A DNA stretch of 64,000 nt from Halobacillus locisalis. Its GTDB lineage: Bacteria; Bacillota; Bacilli; Bacillales; Halobacillaceae. This document shows positions 34,971 to 43,534 of this stretch, one piece after another. A model generated the notes under the pieces. The model was not told where the DNA came from. It searched no databases and saw only the letters and a list, made by a program, of their open reading frames with translations. The translations under genes were made by a program, and so were the position numbers. The first letter of the stretch is position 1. Each line of letters begins with the position of its first letter. Location: NCBI RefSeq assembly GCF_013694105.1, contig NZ_JACEFG010000003.1:496001-560000 (forward strand), in the 5' to 3' direction.

Positions 34971-35237
34971 CTAAGAAGGAAAGATCTGATGGAATGATGA
35001 AAATACAAAATAGCTGAGCAATACAATAATAAAGAGTACGATTTGTATCGCGAGGCCGATGCTGCTACATACTTTCCCGGCCACCGCATAGGTTCTACCC
35101 TCTTCGCCAGTCAGTTCGATTTCTTTTAATCCGCGACGGGCATATAGGATTCCCATAATCCCGAGCACAATGCCGACGAGGGGAATGAAAATGGACATGA
35201 TTCCTGTAATGAACGATGTCATCGCCTTGTTGTTCAA
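34971..35237 (-). CDS. DUF4190 small membrane protein
   Basis: 88 residues with the DUF4190 layout: helix 1 (MTSFITGIMSIFIPLVGIVLGIMGILYA), a short loop RRGLKEIELTGEEGRTYAVAG, and helix 2 (VCSSIGLAIQIVLFIIVLLSYFVF). Function unknown. GGAGGAC-type site upstream of the ATG. Convergent with the peroxiredoxin and divergent from the EamA gene. Confidence 0.82.
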   Translation of the reverse strand: MNNKAMTSFITGIMSIFIPLVGIVLGIMGILYARRGLKEIELTGEEGRTYAVAGKVCSSIGLAIQIVLFIIVLLSYFVFSSFHQIFPS

Positions 35238-35366
35238 TGGGGAGTCCTCCTTACCTTACAGTCTTTATGATCATACCTAACGAATTCTAGTATAAAGATA
35301 CCTTTATTCCCCTATACGTTTTATAATGGGAAAAGGATTCATTTTTTAAGAAAGAAGGTTTCATAG

Positions 35367-36266
35367 TTGAAGAAATATGTAGCATTAATCGGATTAAGCC
35401 TGATTTGGGGCTTATCATTCGTGTTTATTAAATACTTAGTGGAACCTGCTGGAGTATGGGGGACGGTATTTCTTCGCTGCTTTGCCGGGGCGCTCGTATT
35501 GCTTCCGTTTCTCTGGTCAAAGCGTACGCAAGTAACAAAAGATTTACCGTGGAAAGCCTTTCTGATCGTCGGTGTTTTCAATGCCGGCATTCCATGGGGG
35601 CTGATTGCACTCAGTGAAACACAGATCAACAGCAGTACCGCTGCTGTACTCAACGCTCTTACTCCGATTTGTACCGCCCTGATCGGGGTTCTCTTCTTTT
35701 CCGTCGTGCTCAAGAAACAACAGTGGATGGGAGTTTGGCTTGGGTTCGTCGGTGTGTTGATCATTATGGACTTTGAAGTGACGTCTCTGTTCGGGGATAG
35801 TCTCATCGGAGTGGGAACGATGATTGTTGCGACGGTTTGTTACGGTTTTTCTTCTCAGTATACGAAAAAACATTTGCAGAACGTTGGCATTCTGATTGTT
35901 GCATCAGCCACCTTGCTCATAGGAGCCGTTGTAGGACTCGTCGGCATGTCATTTACTGGTCAAGGGCTACCTGTAGCTCTTATTCTGGATCCCTATTCCG
36001 TAATTGCCATTGTTGGTCTCGGGTGTCTCGGTTCAGGTATTGCTCATTTGTTGTTTTTCTACATGGTCAAAGAAGCCAGCGCGGAGTTTGCGACGTCCGT
36101 TACGTATTTGATTCCTCTTACAGCCATGATTTGGGGCGCTACGCTTCTCGGAGAGCCGATTTCAAGGAACCTGATTTTAGGATTAGTCTGTATTTTTGTC
36201 GGCGTCTATTTGGCCACACGTAAAAAAAAAGCCTTCTCGCAGCTGAGAAAGGCACATCAGGCATGA
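35367..36266 (+). CDS. EamA-family (DMT) transporter
   Basis: Drug/metabolite transporter with ten helices in two EamA repeats: LIGLSLIWGLSFVFIKYLV and RCFAGALVLLPFL in the first, ATVCYGFSSQYTKKHL and TYLIPLTAMIWGATLLGEPIS in the second. These export metabolites or amino acids; the substrate is unknown. TTG 35367 follows AGAAGG. The lysine-rich C-terminus RKKKAF overlaps on the other strand with the terminator of the next gene, which ends one base after this stop. Confidence 0.86.
   Translation: MKKYVALIGLSLIWGLSFVFIKYLVEPAGVWGTVFLRCFAGALVLLPFLWSKRTQVTKDLPWKAFLIVGVFNAGIPWGLIALSETQINSSTAAVLNALTPICTALIGVLFFSVVLKKQQWMGVWLGFVGVLIIMDFEVTSLFGDSLIGVGTMIVATVCYGFSSQYTKKHLQNVGILIVASATLLIGAVVGLVGMSFTGQGLPVALILDPYSVIAIVGLGCLGSGIAHLLFFYMVKEASAEFATSVTYLIPLTAMIWGATLLGEPISRNLILGLVCIFVGVYLATRKKKAFSQLRKAHQA
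36222..36253 (-). terminator. Terminator of the YkuK-like gene inside the EamA coding end
   Basis: On the minus strand GCCTTTCTC, loop, GAGAAGGC and nine T. It is encoded within the last codons of the convergent EamA gene, where the T tract is antisense to three AAA Lys codons. Confidence 0.85.
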
Positions 36267-36788
36267 CTATTTGGTGTACCGGTTGGCATAACTGCTGGCG
36301 ACGATGGAATCTGGCTTTATTTTTGGTTCCATGCCGAGCGATTCGATTCTGGCGACCATTTCATTTACATAGACGCGTGTCCGGTTCCGCTCTCCGGAAC
36401 CGATGTCGATATGCCCTTCCATTGTAAAGGTCGCCCCTTTGTAAATGTGAGGAAGGACAATATCGATGAGCTGATGTTTGTGTTGTTCGGTAAACAGCGA
36501 GGCAACTTGTTCGGTCAAGGATGTTTCGTAGGAAATCCGCTCATGCAAGGTCGTCATTTGTCTATCGACGACTTCTTTTCTGAAACACGCCCATGCTCCT
36601 TTCCCTACACGTTGAATCACGACACCCGTAATGAACAATGTGTGACGTGGGTGTACTTGGGAATCGGTTCCGAGCATTAATTTGTACTCGCCTTTCGGTT
36701 CGTTCTTCATGAAAGCCACAATATGAGAAAAGACTTGCGTAAAGTCCATGTTTTTGTAGGAGAGGTTCTGGAATTCATAAGGCCTCAT
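36267..36788 (-). CDS. YkuK-like RNase H-fold protein (DUF458)
   Basis: 173 residues of the DUF458/YkuK family with predicted RNase H-like fold: YKLMLGTDSQVHPRHTLFITGVVIQRVGKGAW near residue 36 carries the first acidic residue; TLHERISYETSLTEQVASLF and IDIGSGERNRTRVYVNEMVARIESLGMEPKIKPDSIVASSYANRYTK complete it, the latter containing late Asp/Ser sites. Role unknown. Stop abuts the convergent EamA gene. Confidence 0.82.
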   Translation of the reverse strand: MRPYEFQNLSYKNMDFTQVFSHIVAFMKNEPKGEYKLMLGTDSQVHPRHTLFITGVVIQRVGKGAWACFRKEVVDRQMTTLHERISYETSLTEQVASLFTEQHKHQLIDIVLPHIYKGATFTMEGHIDIGSGERNRTRVYVNEMVARIESLGMEPKIKPDSIVASSYANRYTK

Positions 36789-36815
36789 CGTATTCTCACT
36801 CCTTAAGGATCCGCT

Positions 36816-37511
36816 CTATTTTTTTCTGAGCCAGCCGTAAGCCATGATAAACAACAGGATGATCACGAAAGCAGCGGTGATAAATCGGATCAATTCATTC
36901 TCTTGGTAGGCGAAAATCGCGCCATATCCCCACACAAAGACGAGAGGGAAGAGGTAGTCCTTTTGTAGAAAAAAGAAAGCGATCGCGATCAGTCCACCAA
37001 CCGTCAGTAAAAGGATGGACCAGCCGAGCTCTTCTATTCCGAATAGTTCTTCAATGCCGTTCGCTTTTAACACAGTGAAGGCTGCCACAATCGTCGCAAT
37101 GGATGTCCACCCAAGATAGATGGAAAAGGGAGCGCGATAGGTCCTGGGTGAACCTACCCGTCTGAGGTTCGTATAAACGACACAGAGTGTAAGTAAAGAG
37201 AGTGAGATGAATAGAATGGATGGCGTCGTTCCTAAAATGACAGATGTTCCAGAAAGAATCATACTGATCGGAAACCATAAGCCGATTTGTTTGATGATGT
37301 CGTTCAACGTCTCATCTGCAAAGAAGGATTTCATGATGAATAGGAAAAGCAGAAGGTAAATAAGTCCCCAAATTGAAAAGGCGAAAGGAGCCGGCATGAC
37401 ATAAACGGAATCTGCATTTTGGCGATAGAAATCACCAGCTAAGAACAAGGAAGCTACTAATAAATATAGGTAGCTTGCTAAGTTGAAAAGCTTCAGACCA
37501 AGGAATCTCAT
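36816..37511 (-). CDS. TspO/tryptophan-rich sensory protein-like membrane protein
   Basis: 231 residues, about seven to eight helices, with TspO/MBR-like blocks: VMPAPFAFSIWGLIYLLLFLF near residue 40, and APFSIYLGWTSIATIVAAF near 128. Longer than classical TspO (about 160), as in the tryptophan-rich sensory proteins of bacilli. ATG 37511 lies 8 bp after GGAGAG. Ligand unknown. The YkuK-like gene follows 27 bp downstream on the same strand and may share its transcript. Confidence 0.75.
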   Translation of the reverse strand: MRFLGLKLFNLASYLYLLVASLFLAGDFYRQNADSVYVMPAPFAFSIWGLIYLLLFLFIMKSFFADETLNDIIKQIGLWFPISMILSGTSVILGTTPSILFISLSLLTLCVVYTNLRRVGSPRTYRAPFSIYLGWTSIATIVAAFTVLKANGIEELFGIEELGWSILLLTVGGLIAIAFFFLQKDYLFPLVFVWGYGAIFAYQENELIRFITAAFVIILLFIMAYGWLRKK

Positions 37512-37697
37512 GTTGTTCACTCTCCGTCTCTATGATGTTTTTATTTTTCCCTTTGAGTTGTCCTTCTATGCAAAAGGGCAACTGGTGAGCTAGTACATTT
37601 TATGTGAGAGTTTGAGATTCATGCCTTAAGATGAAGGTGATTGATCGACTAGGTGCTTAGCGTAGTTGATGATATCTGTTGCGAAGATTATGTACGA

Positions 37698-37757
37698 CTT
37701 AAAAACCGTCTCTCTTGTCAGGGGATGTTCAACCATATGGTTTGATTGGTTTTTAAG
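37698..37757. repeat. Nested inverted repeat in intergenic DNA
   Basis: CTTAAAAACC (37698-37707) is answered by GGTTTTTAAG (37748-37757), and the palindrome AACCATATGGTT (37731-37742) lies between. It sits between two minus-strand genes. It may be a terminator-like structure or an operator for the TspO-like gene upstream region; no assignment. Confidence 0.5.
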
Positions 37758-37770
37758 CCGATGTAGGGGT

Positions 37771-37995
37771 TTAGAATATAAAAATAGCAATGAGTATGAT
37801 GGTCACAGCGAAGAATATAGAATAAATCGTCGTTAGCAACGGAATGCTTGATCCTTTATTTTTGGACATCAAGTTCTCAGTGTCTTCTTTTGTTGAGGAC
37901 GCTTCGTTTTTCGACTGGTTTCGAGCAATTGAAATCGTACTAATAAGGGCGATCAGGCTGACGGCAATGATGATTCCATAATATACGGGATACAT
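37771..37995 (-). CDS. Small two-helix membrane protein, paralogue of the gene at 39314
   Basis: 74 residues: helix 1 (YYGIIIAVSLIALISTISIA), a polar linker (NQSKNEASSTKEDTENLMSKNKGSS), helix 2 (LLTTIYSIFFAVTIILIAIFI). GGAGGGG lies 6 bp before ATG 37995; the longer frame to 38037 includes that site. Clearly homologous along its length with the protein from 39314-39550 (shared YY.II, VSL.ALI.T, NQ.K, SS.KED, KGSS.PLL, IYS.F). The two flank the nuclease gene. No family recognised. Confidence 0.75.
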   Translation of the reverse strand: MYPVYYGIIIAVSLIALISTISIARNQSKNEASSTKEDTENLMSKNKGSSIPLLTTIYSIFFAVTIILIAIFIF

Positions 37996-38110
37996 AACAA
38001 TCCCCTCCAGTTCATATGCTTGACTTATTTCGGTCATTAACCGATCGATAGTTGAAGTAAACGTTTAGGTGAACATTGTCATTTGATTGTACCATAAAGG
38101 AGGAAACACA

Positions 38111-39223
38111 ATGAGTCGTAAAGCTTGTTGGATCTGCATTCTACTCATATTTGTCATGGGGTGTACGGCCTCCCCGACACTTTCCTCTGTCGAGGAAGCG
38201 AAAAGAGAGAGTACAGGGGAAGACGTCACGTTAGAAGGGTATATTGTCGGCGTTCCAACCCAAGTGAATCATGTAGAACGACAAACGTTTTCGAGTAACT
38301 ATGCCTTAGCTTTGGCGGATGATCCAGAGGAAACTGATGTCGAGGCGATGATTTTCGTTCAGTTGGATTCAGAATATCGTCATCAGTTCGGGTTAGAATC
38401 GAATCCTGATCGTGTAGGGGATTTGATTGTAGCCACTGGGGTCAAACAGGAGTATTTTAGTCATGATGGAATAAAACAGGTCTCTCAATTGAAGGTGAAG
38501 CAGACAGAGGATGAGAAGGAACAAGAGCAAGCTTTAGAACCCCCCAATTATTATGAAGGTCTTCAAGAGGTAGAAGGGAAAGAACTGAAATCAAAAATCA
38601 ATGATATCATCGATGCCCATAACGAATTGTCCTATGATGATGTATGGGAAGCTTTAATAGAGTTGGATGGTAATCCTGCTGAACCTGATGAAGTCCTTCT
38701 GTTGTATTCTGGTCGGTCTATGGCCAATAATGCCAACGGTGGTGGCGTGGATGAATGGAATAGAGAACACGTATGGCCTCAGTCTCATGGCGATTTTGGA
38801 ACAAGTATGGGACCAGGTACAGACTTGCATCATTTGAAGCCGACAGACACGACGATTAATTCCTCAAGAGGAAATCTTGATTTTGATAACGGAGGCGAAG
38901 CGCACGATGAAGCGGAGGGGACATACTCTGATTCAGATTCGTGGGAACCTCGTGATGAGGTGAAAGGGGATGTAGCACGCATGGTCTTCTACATGGCTGT
39001 GCGTTATGAAGGGGAGAGGGAAGGAGAGCCTGATCTTGAACTAGTCGATCGGGTGGAGACAGACGGTCCAGTGTTAGGAAAACTTTCGACATTGAAGGAG
39101 TGGCATGAGGCAGATCCTGTCGATGACTTTGAAAGAGAGCGGAACGAATTGATTTATTCTACTTATCAAGGTAACCGGAACCCGTTTATTGATCATCCGG
39201 AGTTTGTGGAGCGAATCTGGTAG
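38111..39223 (+). CDS. Exported endonuclease I-family nuclease (lipoprotein)
   Basis: 370 residues. The N-terminus has a signal and lipobox (ICILLIFVMGC), so it is a surface lipoprotein. An OB-like domain follows (VTLEGYIVGVP to DLIVATGVKQEYF, DUF6359-like), then an EndA/Bsn-type nuclease domain with EWNREHVWPQSHGDFG (catalytic His), DLHHLKPTDTTINSSRGNLDFDNGG and NRNPFIDHPEFVERIW at the end. It degrades extracellular nucleic acid for nutrients. ATG 38111 has AAAGGAGG 8 bp before it. Both neighbours are minus-strand small paralogues. Confidence 0.92.
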   Translation: MSRKACWICILLIFVMGCTASPTLSSVEEAKRESTGEDVTLEGYIVGVPTQVNHVERQTFSSNYALALADDPEETDVEAMIFVQLDSEYRHQFGLESNPDRVGDLIVATGVKQEYFSHDGIKQVSQLKVKQTEDEKEQEQALEPPNYYEGLQEVEGKELKSKINDIIDAHNELSYDDVWEALIELDGNPAEPDEVLLLYSGRSMANNANGGGVDEWNREHVWPQSHGDFGTSMGPGTDLHHLKPTDTTINSSRGNLDFDNGGEAHDEAEGTYSDSDSWEPRDEVKGDVARMVFYMAVRYEGEREGEPDLELVDRVETDGPVLGKLSTLKEWHEADPVDDFERERNELIYSTYQGNRNPFIDHPEFVERIW

Positions 39224-39253
39224 ACTAAGTCAGGTGATTTATTAAATAGAATG

Positions 39254-39299
39254 AAAAACGCCCTCCATCCTAAACATTCTAAGATGGAAGGCGTTTTTC
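39254..39299. terminator. Bidirectional terminator
   Basis: AAAAACGCC(C)TCCATC, 13-nt loop, GATGGAAGGCGTTTTT; serves the nuclease gene and the convergent small membrane gene. Confidence 0.85.
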
Positions 39300-39313
39300 A
39301 TTTGTTGTCAAAG

Positions 39314-39550
39314 CTAAAACGTATAAGCAAATAGAGTAATTAAAACAACTAAAGCAAGGGCGAACACAGAATAAATACCGATGAGTAACGGGACACTTGA
39401 GCCTTTACGATTTTCGACCATTAACTCCTTGAAGTCTTCTTTCGCAGAGGAGGCACTTTGCAGTTTCGTCTGATTCATCGCAATTGCGACCGTACCGATA
39501 AGAGCAAACAAGCTGACAACAACAATGATGGCATAATAAATATTTACCAC
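39314..39550 (-). CDS. Small two-helix membrane protein, paralogue of the gene at 37771
   Basis: 78 residues: helix 1 (IYYAIIVVVSLFALIGTVAIA), polar linker with SSAKEDFKELM and KGSSVPLL, helix 2 (IGIYSVFALALVVLITLFAY). GTG 39550 follows AGGAGG with 8 bp spacing. Paralogous to the gene at 37771 on the other side of the nuclease. Function unknown; the pair looks like a duplication with the nuclease gene between. Confidence 0.75.
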   Translation of the reverse strand: MVNIYYAIIVVVSLFALIGTVAIAMNQTKLQSASSAKEDFKELMVENRKGSSVPLLIGIYSVFALALVVLITLFAYTF

Positions 39551-39623
39551 TCTTTGTTCCTCCTATGTTGGGTCTTTACTAGTACGTAGCCGGTCCTTCC
39601 GTTTGTAAAACAGAAAAATAAGA

Positions 39624-39661
39624 AAAGAATCGAATCCTGTCGGAAGGATTCGATTCTTTAG
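39624..39661 (-). terminator. Terminator of the MFS transporter gene
   Basis: AAAGAATCGAATCC, loop, GGATTCGATTCTTT; long stem with T-rich sides. Confidence 0.85.
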
Positions 39662-39664
39662 AGG

Positions 39665-41149
39665 TTACATACTTTCGGCAACCGCATTCTCTTGATTGTC
39701 TTCTTGATCTTTCGGACGGGCTCGTTTAATGAATAGAGAAACGATGAACCCGATAGCTGTTATGGCAAAAGCGATGAAATAAACAAGTTCCACCCCTTCA
39801 ACAACGGCCTGTGAAATGGCACCTGGAGCGTCTGGATTGGCAACGCCATTCAAGTATGATTGTTGACGGCTTGTGAGAATGCTGATGAAAACCGCAACAC
39901 CTACAGCACCAGCGACAGGTTGCAGCGTATTCATGATGGCTGTACCGTGTGGGTACAACTTTTTCGGTAACTGGTTAAGCCCATTCGTTTGCGCCGGCAT
40001 CATGATGGCAGAGATCGACAGCATGATGCACATGTAGCTCACCACGATCTGCCATACAGGTGTATTGGCACTAGCTTGACTCAACGTAAACATCGTTGTC
40101 GTCAATATAGCAGAAGCTGGGATGATCATGACACGTGGACCGAATTTATCAAACAGTTTTCCCATGACTGGTGATAAGAGTCCATTCAATAGCGCCCCTG
40201 GTAATAATATGAGTCCGGCTTGTTCCGGTGTCAAAGCCAGTGGCCCTTGCATGAACATAGGCAAGATGATCTCAGATGAGAACATGGCGATCATCAAAAT
40301 AATAAATAAGACGACAGCAATCGAATACATCGGGAATTTGAACACGCGTACGTCAAGTAATGGTTCTTCTAAACGTAATTGACGGATCGTGAAGAACACC
40401 AATGATAGAACGCCAGCAATGATCAGAGTGAGTACTTGCGGAGCTAAGAAGCTTGACTCTCCCTCACCAGCTAAACTGAATCCGAGGACGATGCCACCAA
40501 AGCCGATGGTTGAAAGAGCGATGGACAGTACATCGACTTTCGGTTTGGTCACTTCGCCTACGTTCGCTAAGTACTTCCACCCAAATGCAATGGAAAAGAG
40601 TGCAAACGGAATGACGGTGATGAACAAGTATCTCCAGCCTAGGTTTTCGACAATCACGCCTGATAACGTCGGTCCGATTGCAGGAGCAAACATGATGACG
40701 AGACCGACCATTCCCATGACACCACCTCGACGTTCAGGTGGGAAGATCAGTAGGAAGGTGTTGAATATAATCGGAATCAACAGTCCTGTTCCAACGGCTT
40801 GCAGCAGACGGCCTGTCAGCAAGACACCGAAATTCGGAGCAACGGCACAAATCACTGTCCCGATAGTAAAGACCGTCATGGTTCCAATGAACATCTGACG
40901 GGTCGTGAAGCTTTGAAGCATCAAGGCAGAAATAGGAATTAAGATTCCCATTACGAGCATAAACCCTGTTACCATCCATTGAACGACAGGAGCAGGGATG
41001 TCAAAGACACCCATCAATGTCGTTAAGGCAATATTTAATAAGGTTTCATTCAATATGGCAAAAAATGCACCGATAATGAGTGAAAACATAATCGGCTTGA
41101 CCTTGAAATTCGGGTCATCCGCTAAGAATTCATAGTGAGTTTCCTTCAT
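39665..41149 (-). CDS. MFS drug transporter, DHA2 family
   Basis: Proton-driven multidrug efflux protein with 14 predicted helices (EmrB/QacA type), 494 residues. Diagnostic: NETLLNIALTTLMG in helix 1, WMVTGFMLVMGILIPISALMLQSFTTRQMF (motif A region), LLTGRLLQAVGTGLLIPI and GWRYLFITVIPFAL (motif C/D of DHA2). ATG 41149 lies 6 bp after AGGAGA. Substrate unknown. Its upstream region holds a 21-bp motif array. Confidence 0.9.
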   Translation of the reverse strand: MKETHYEFLADDPNFKVKPIMFSLIIGAFFAILNETLLNIALTTLMGVFDIPAPVVQWMVTGFMLVMGILIPISALMLQSFTTRQMFIGTMTVFTIGTVICAVAPNFGVLLTGRLLQAVGTGLLIPIIFNTFLLIFPPERRGGVMGMVGLVIMFAPAIGPTLSGVIVENLGWRYLFITVIPFALFSIAFGWKYLANVGEVTKPKVDVLSIALSTIGFGGIVLGFSLAGEGESSFLAPQVLTLIIAGVLSLVFFTIRQLRLEEPLLDVRVFKFPMYSIAVVLFIILMIAMFSSEIILPMFMQGPLALTPEQAGLILLPGALLNGLLSPVMGKLFDKFGPRVMIIPASAILTTTMFTLSQASANTPVWQIVVSYMCIMLSISAIMMPAQTNGLNQLPKKLYPHGTAIMNTLQPVAGAVGVAVFISILTSRQQSYLNGVANPDAPGAISQAVVEGVELVYFIAFAITAIGFIVSLFIKRARPKDQEDNQENAVAESM

Positions 41150-41295
41150 GATCATTCTCCTCTTCGCTAAACATTCGCAAGTATATAGTATATAGGAAGA
41201 AACACGGAAGAGATAGTGAAAAGTCTTTGCTTTTCATGGTTATATCCTGAAAGTTATGAAGGATAAATGGCTAGATTCTGAGTGGTGTACGATTT

Positions 41296-41404
41296 CGGAC
41301 ATCCACACGAGCTATTCGGACAAGTACTTCAGTATTTCGGACAATCTCGGTTAATTCGGACAAGAGAAATGCTTTATCGGACATTTGCTCGGCCTATTCG
41401 GACA
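41296..41404 (+). repeat. 21-bp phased TTCGGACA array 1
   Basis: Six copies of (A)TTCGGACA-like motif; CGGACA starts at 41296, 41317, 41338, 41357, 41378 and 41399, so intervals are 21, 21, 19, 21, 21. Sequence between copies is not conserved. It lies between argS and the MFS gene, both minus. A similar array with the same end pattern is at 52234. Confidence 0.85.
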
Positions 41405-41521
41405 GAGTACAGACTTTTTTACGGATACCCACCACACCCTAGTCTTTCTAACATATAGGACCAAAGCTCCTTAGCCTCGAGTCATCAAGCCATCTTGGGT
41501 ACAAGTTTTAACTATGATAGC

Positions 41522-43204
41522 TTACATTTCCTCAGGCACTTCTATACCTAATAGCTCAAGCCCTTCCTTTAAAATCAAGCTGATGACATAGATCAACGTC
41601 AACCGCTCATTCGCTTGCTCACTACCTATGATTTTCGTATGTGCATAATAATGATTGAAAGCTTTGGAAAGGTCCAATACATACTTCGCAACTTTAGAAG
41701 GATCATAACTGCGAAATGCATCCTCGACGACTTGCGGGAAGCTTCCTATTCGTTTTACCACGCCCCAAGCCTGTTCATCCTTTAACGTGGCACTCGCCTT
41801 TTCAGGATCGAAACTTCCTTTTTCAAGAAGGGAGCGGGCGCGTACATAGCTGTATTGAACATATGGACCGGTGTGTCCTTCGAAAGAAAGCATATCTTCT
41901 AATGAGAATTCTATATCCTTGGCGCGGTCTTGTTTCAAGTCGTGAAAAATGATGGCGCCGACGCCGACTTGTCTCGCTACTTTCTCACGGTCAGCGAGGT
42001 TCGGATTCTTCTCTTCAATATTCTCAAGAGCGCGGTTCATCGCCTCTTGGAGTACTTGTTCTAACAGTACCGTCTTACCTTGACGAGTGGACATTTTCTT
42101 TCCGTCTTTCAGAATCATCCCGAAAGGAACATGGTGCATATCAGAAGCCCATGATAACTTCAGTTTTTCCAATACATGCTTCACTTGCTGGAAGTGTAGG
42201 GTTTGCTCATGTCCGACTACGTATAAAGATTCTTCGAATTCATAAGACTCAAAACGATCAATCGCGGCAGCTAGGTCACGGGTGGCATAGGTCGTCGTTC
42301 CATCACTCTTTCGGATTAAACAAGGTGGGAGGTCTTCATCATCTAACCGCACAACTTGTGCACCCTGTGAATGTTCAAGTAACCCTTTTTGATCGAGAAG
42401 GTCAACAACGGCATCCATCTTATCATTATAAAACGCTTCTCCACGTGTCAGATCGAAGCTAGTGCCAAGCAATTCATAGATGCGGTTGAATTCTACTAAG
42501 GAAACATCTTTGAACCAACGCCATAGGGTTGTTACTTCTTCGTCTTGATTCTCCAATTTCTTAAAGTATGCGCGCCCTTGATCGATGAGCGATGGATCAG
42601 ACTGAGAAGCTTCATGGAACCGAACGTAGATTTTGGTCAGTTCTGTCAGCGGATCCTTCTTGATAGCCTCCGGGTCACTCCAGAGGTAATAGGCTGCGAC
42701 GAGTTTGCCGAACTGGGTACCATAATCACCGATGTAGTTGATCTTGACCGTTTCATATCCACACTTCTCGGCTAAATTGCTGACAGCTTGCCCGATTATG
42801 GTGGAACGAAGGTGTCCCATCGAAAAGGGTTTGGCGATATTCGGTGAAGACATGTCTAGTACGATCGTTTTTCCATCACCGAAATGATGGCTACCGTAAT
42901 CCTCACTCTCGCTCAATACTTGCTTCAACGTATGTTCAGCGAAGAAAGTTTGATCAAGAAAAACATTCACATACCCGCCGAGCGGTTCTACTCGTTTCAC
43001 TTGTGGATGGTCCAATCGACTTGCCAGCTCCTCGGCTATTGATTGAGGGCTTTTGCGGAAGTCTTTCGCTAAGGAAAAACAGGGAAAAGCTAAGTCACCT
43101 AGCTGGTCTTTCTTCGGAATTTCGATTTGTTCATACACCCATTCTCGGGAATAGGATTCTCCGAGAATATGAGCTAATTGTAGGGATAATATGTGCTTGT
43201 CCAT
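41522..43204 (-). CDS. argS: Arginyl-tRNA synthetase
   Basis: Class I aminoacyl-tRNA synthetase, 560 residues. The HIGH-type site is in SSPNIAKPFSMGHLRS (residues 119-134), the KMSK equivalent is KKMSTRQGKTVLLE, and the C-terminal anticodon-binding DALR domain ends LELLGIEVPEEM. The N-terminal Add1 domain is present. A T-box leader at 43225-43460 precedes it, so synthesis rises when tRNA-Arg is uncharged. Confidence 0.96.
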   Translation of the reverse strand: MDKHILSLQLAHILGESYSREWVYEQIEIPKKDQLGDLAFPCFSLAKDFRKSPQSIAEELASRLDHPQVKRVEPLGGYVNVFLDQTFFAEHTLKQVLSESEDYGSHHFGDGKTIVLDMSSPNIAKPFSMGHLRSTIIGQAVSNLAEKCGYETVKINYIGDYGTQFGKLVAAYYLWSDPEAIKKDPLTELTKIYVRFHEASQSDPSLIDQGRAYFKKLENQDEEVTTLWRWFKDVSLVEFNRIYELLGTSFDLTRGEAFYNDKMDAVVDLLDQKGLLEHSQGAQVVRLDDEDLPPCLIRKSDGTTTYATRDLAAAIDRFESYEFEESLYVVGHEQTLHFQQVKHVLEKLKLSWASDMHHVPFGMILKDGKKMSTRQGKTVLLEQVLQEAMNRALENIEEKNPNLADREKVARQVGVGAIIFHDLKQDRAKDIEFSLEDMLSFEGHTGPYVQYSYVRARSLLEKGSFDPEKASATLKDEQAWGVVKRIGSFPQVVEDAFRSYDPSKVAKYVLDLSKAFNHYYAHTKIIGSEQANERLTLIYVISLILKEGLELLGIEVPEEM

Positions 43205-43224
43205 CTAAACACCCTTTCATAGAA

Positions 43225-43440
43225 AATAAAAAACCTCGTCTCCAAAAAGAGACGAGGTTGAACTCGCGGTACCACTCTTATAGCTATGACAGCCACTCTA
43301 CGTTGATAACGGGGAAACAGCCCCGACCCTCCATACTGTACTTCAAGAGGGCTTCTCCAAAGTCCGTTTCACGGATTGAATGATCATCAGGCTCCCACCG
43401 TTCCTGACTCGCTGAAGATTCCAATCCGTTACTCTCTTTT
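43225..43440 (-). promoter_or_regulatory. T-box leader of argS
   Basis: On the minus strand a long structured leader ends with the T-box bases GAGTGGTACCGCGAG, followed by a terminator (AACCTCGTCTC, TTTTT loop, GAGACGAGGTTTTTT). The 5' part holds the AGTA bulge (AGAGAGTAACGG) and a stem ACGGATT/AATCCGT. The base just after it, GTGAAACGGACTTT, is where a specifier triplet should lie and gives CGG (Arg) at 43366-43364, followed by A. Confidence 0.93.
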
Positions 43441-43534
43441 TCCACGAATTTCTAATGTATTGAAGAAATTATAGCGAATCGATGGATGAATTGCAATAGC
43501 TCGTTGCATGATAAAACAAAAGGAGTGACCAGCC

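Noticed and set aside
35339-35806. Minus-strand frame opposite the EamA transporter
   Set aside because: Antisense shadow without start signals.
40389-40898. Plus-strand frame opposite the MFS gene
   Set aside because: Antisense shadow; composition follows the membrane protein frame.
41281-41410. CRISPR array
   Set aside because: The repeated part is only about 8-9 bp in a 21-bp step, copies are degenerate, and there are no cas genes.
42844-43383. Long plus-strand frame opposite argS and its leader
   Set aside because: Antisense shadow of argS and the T-box; no ribosome site or family motifs.
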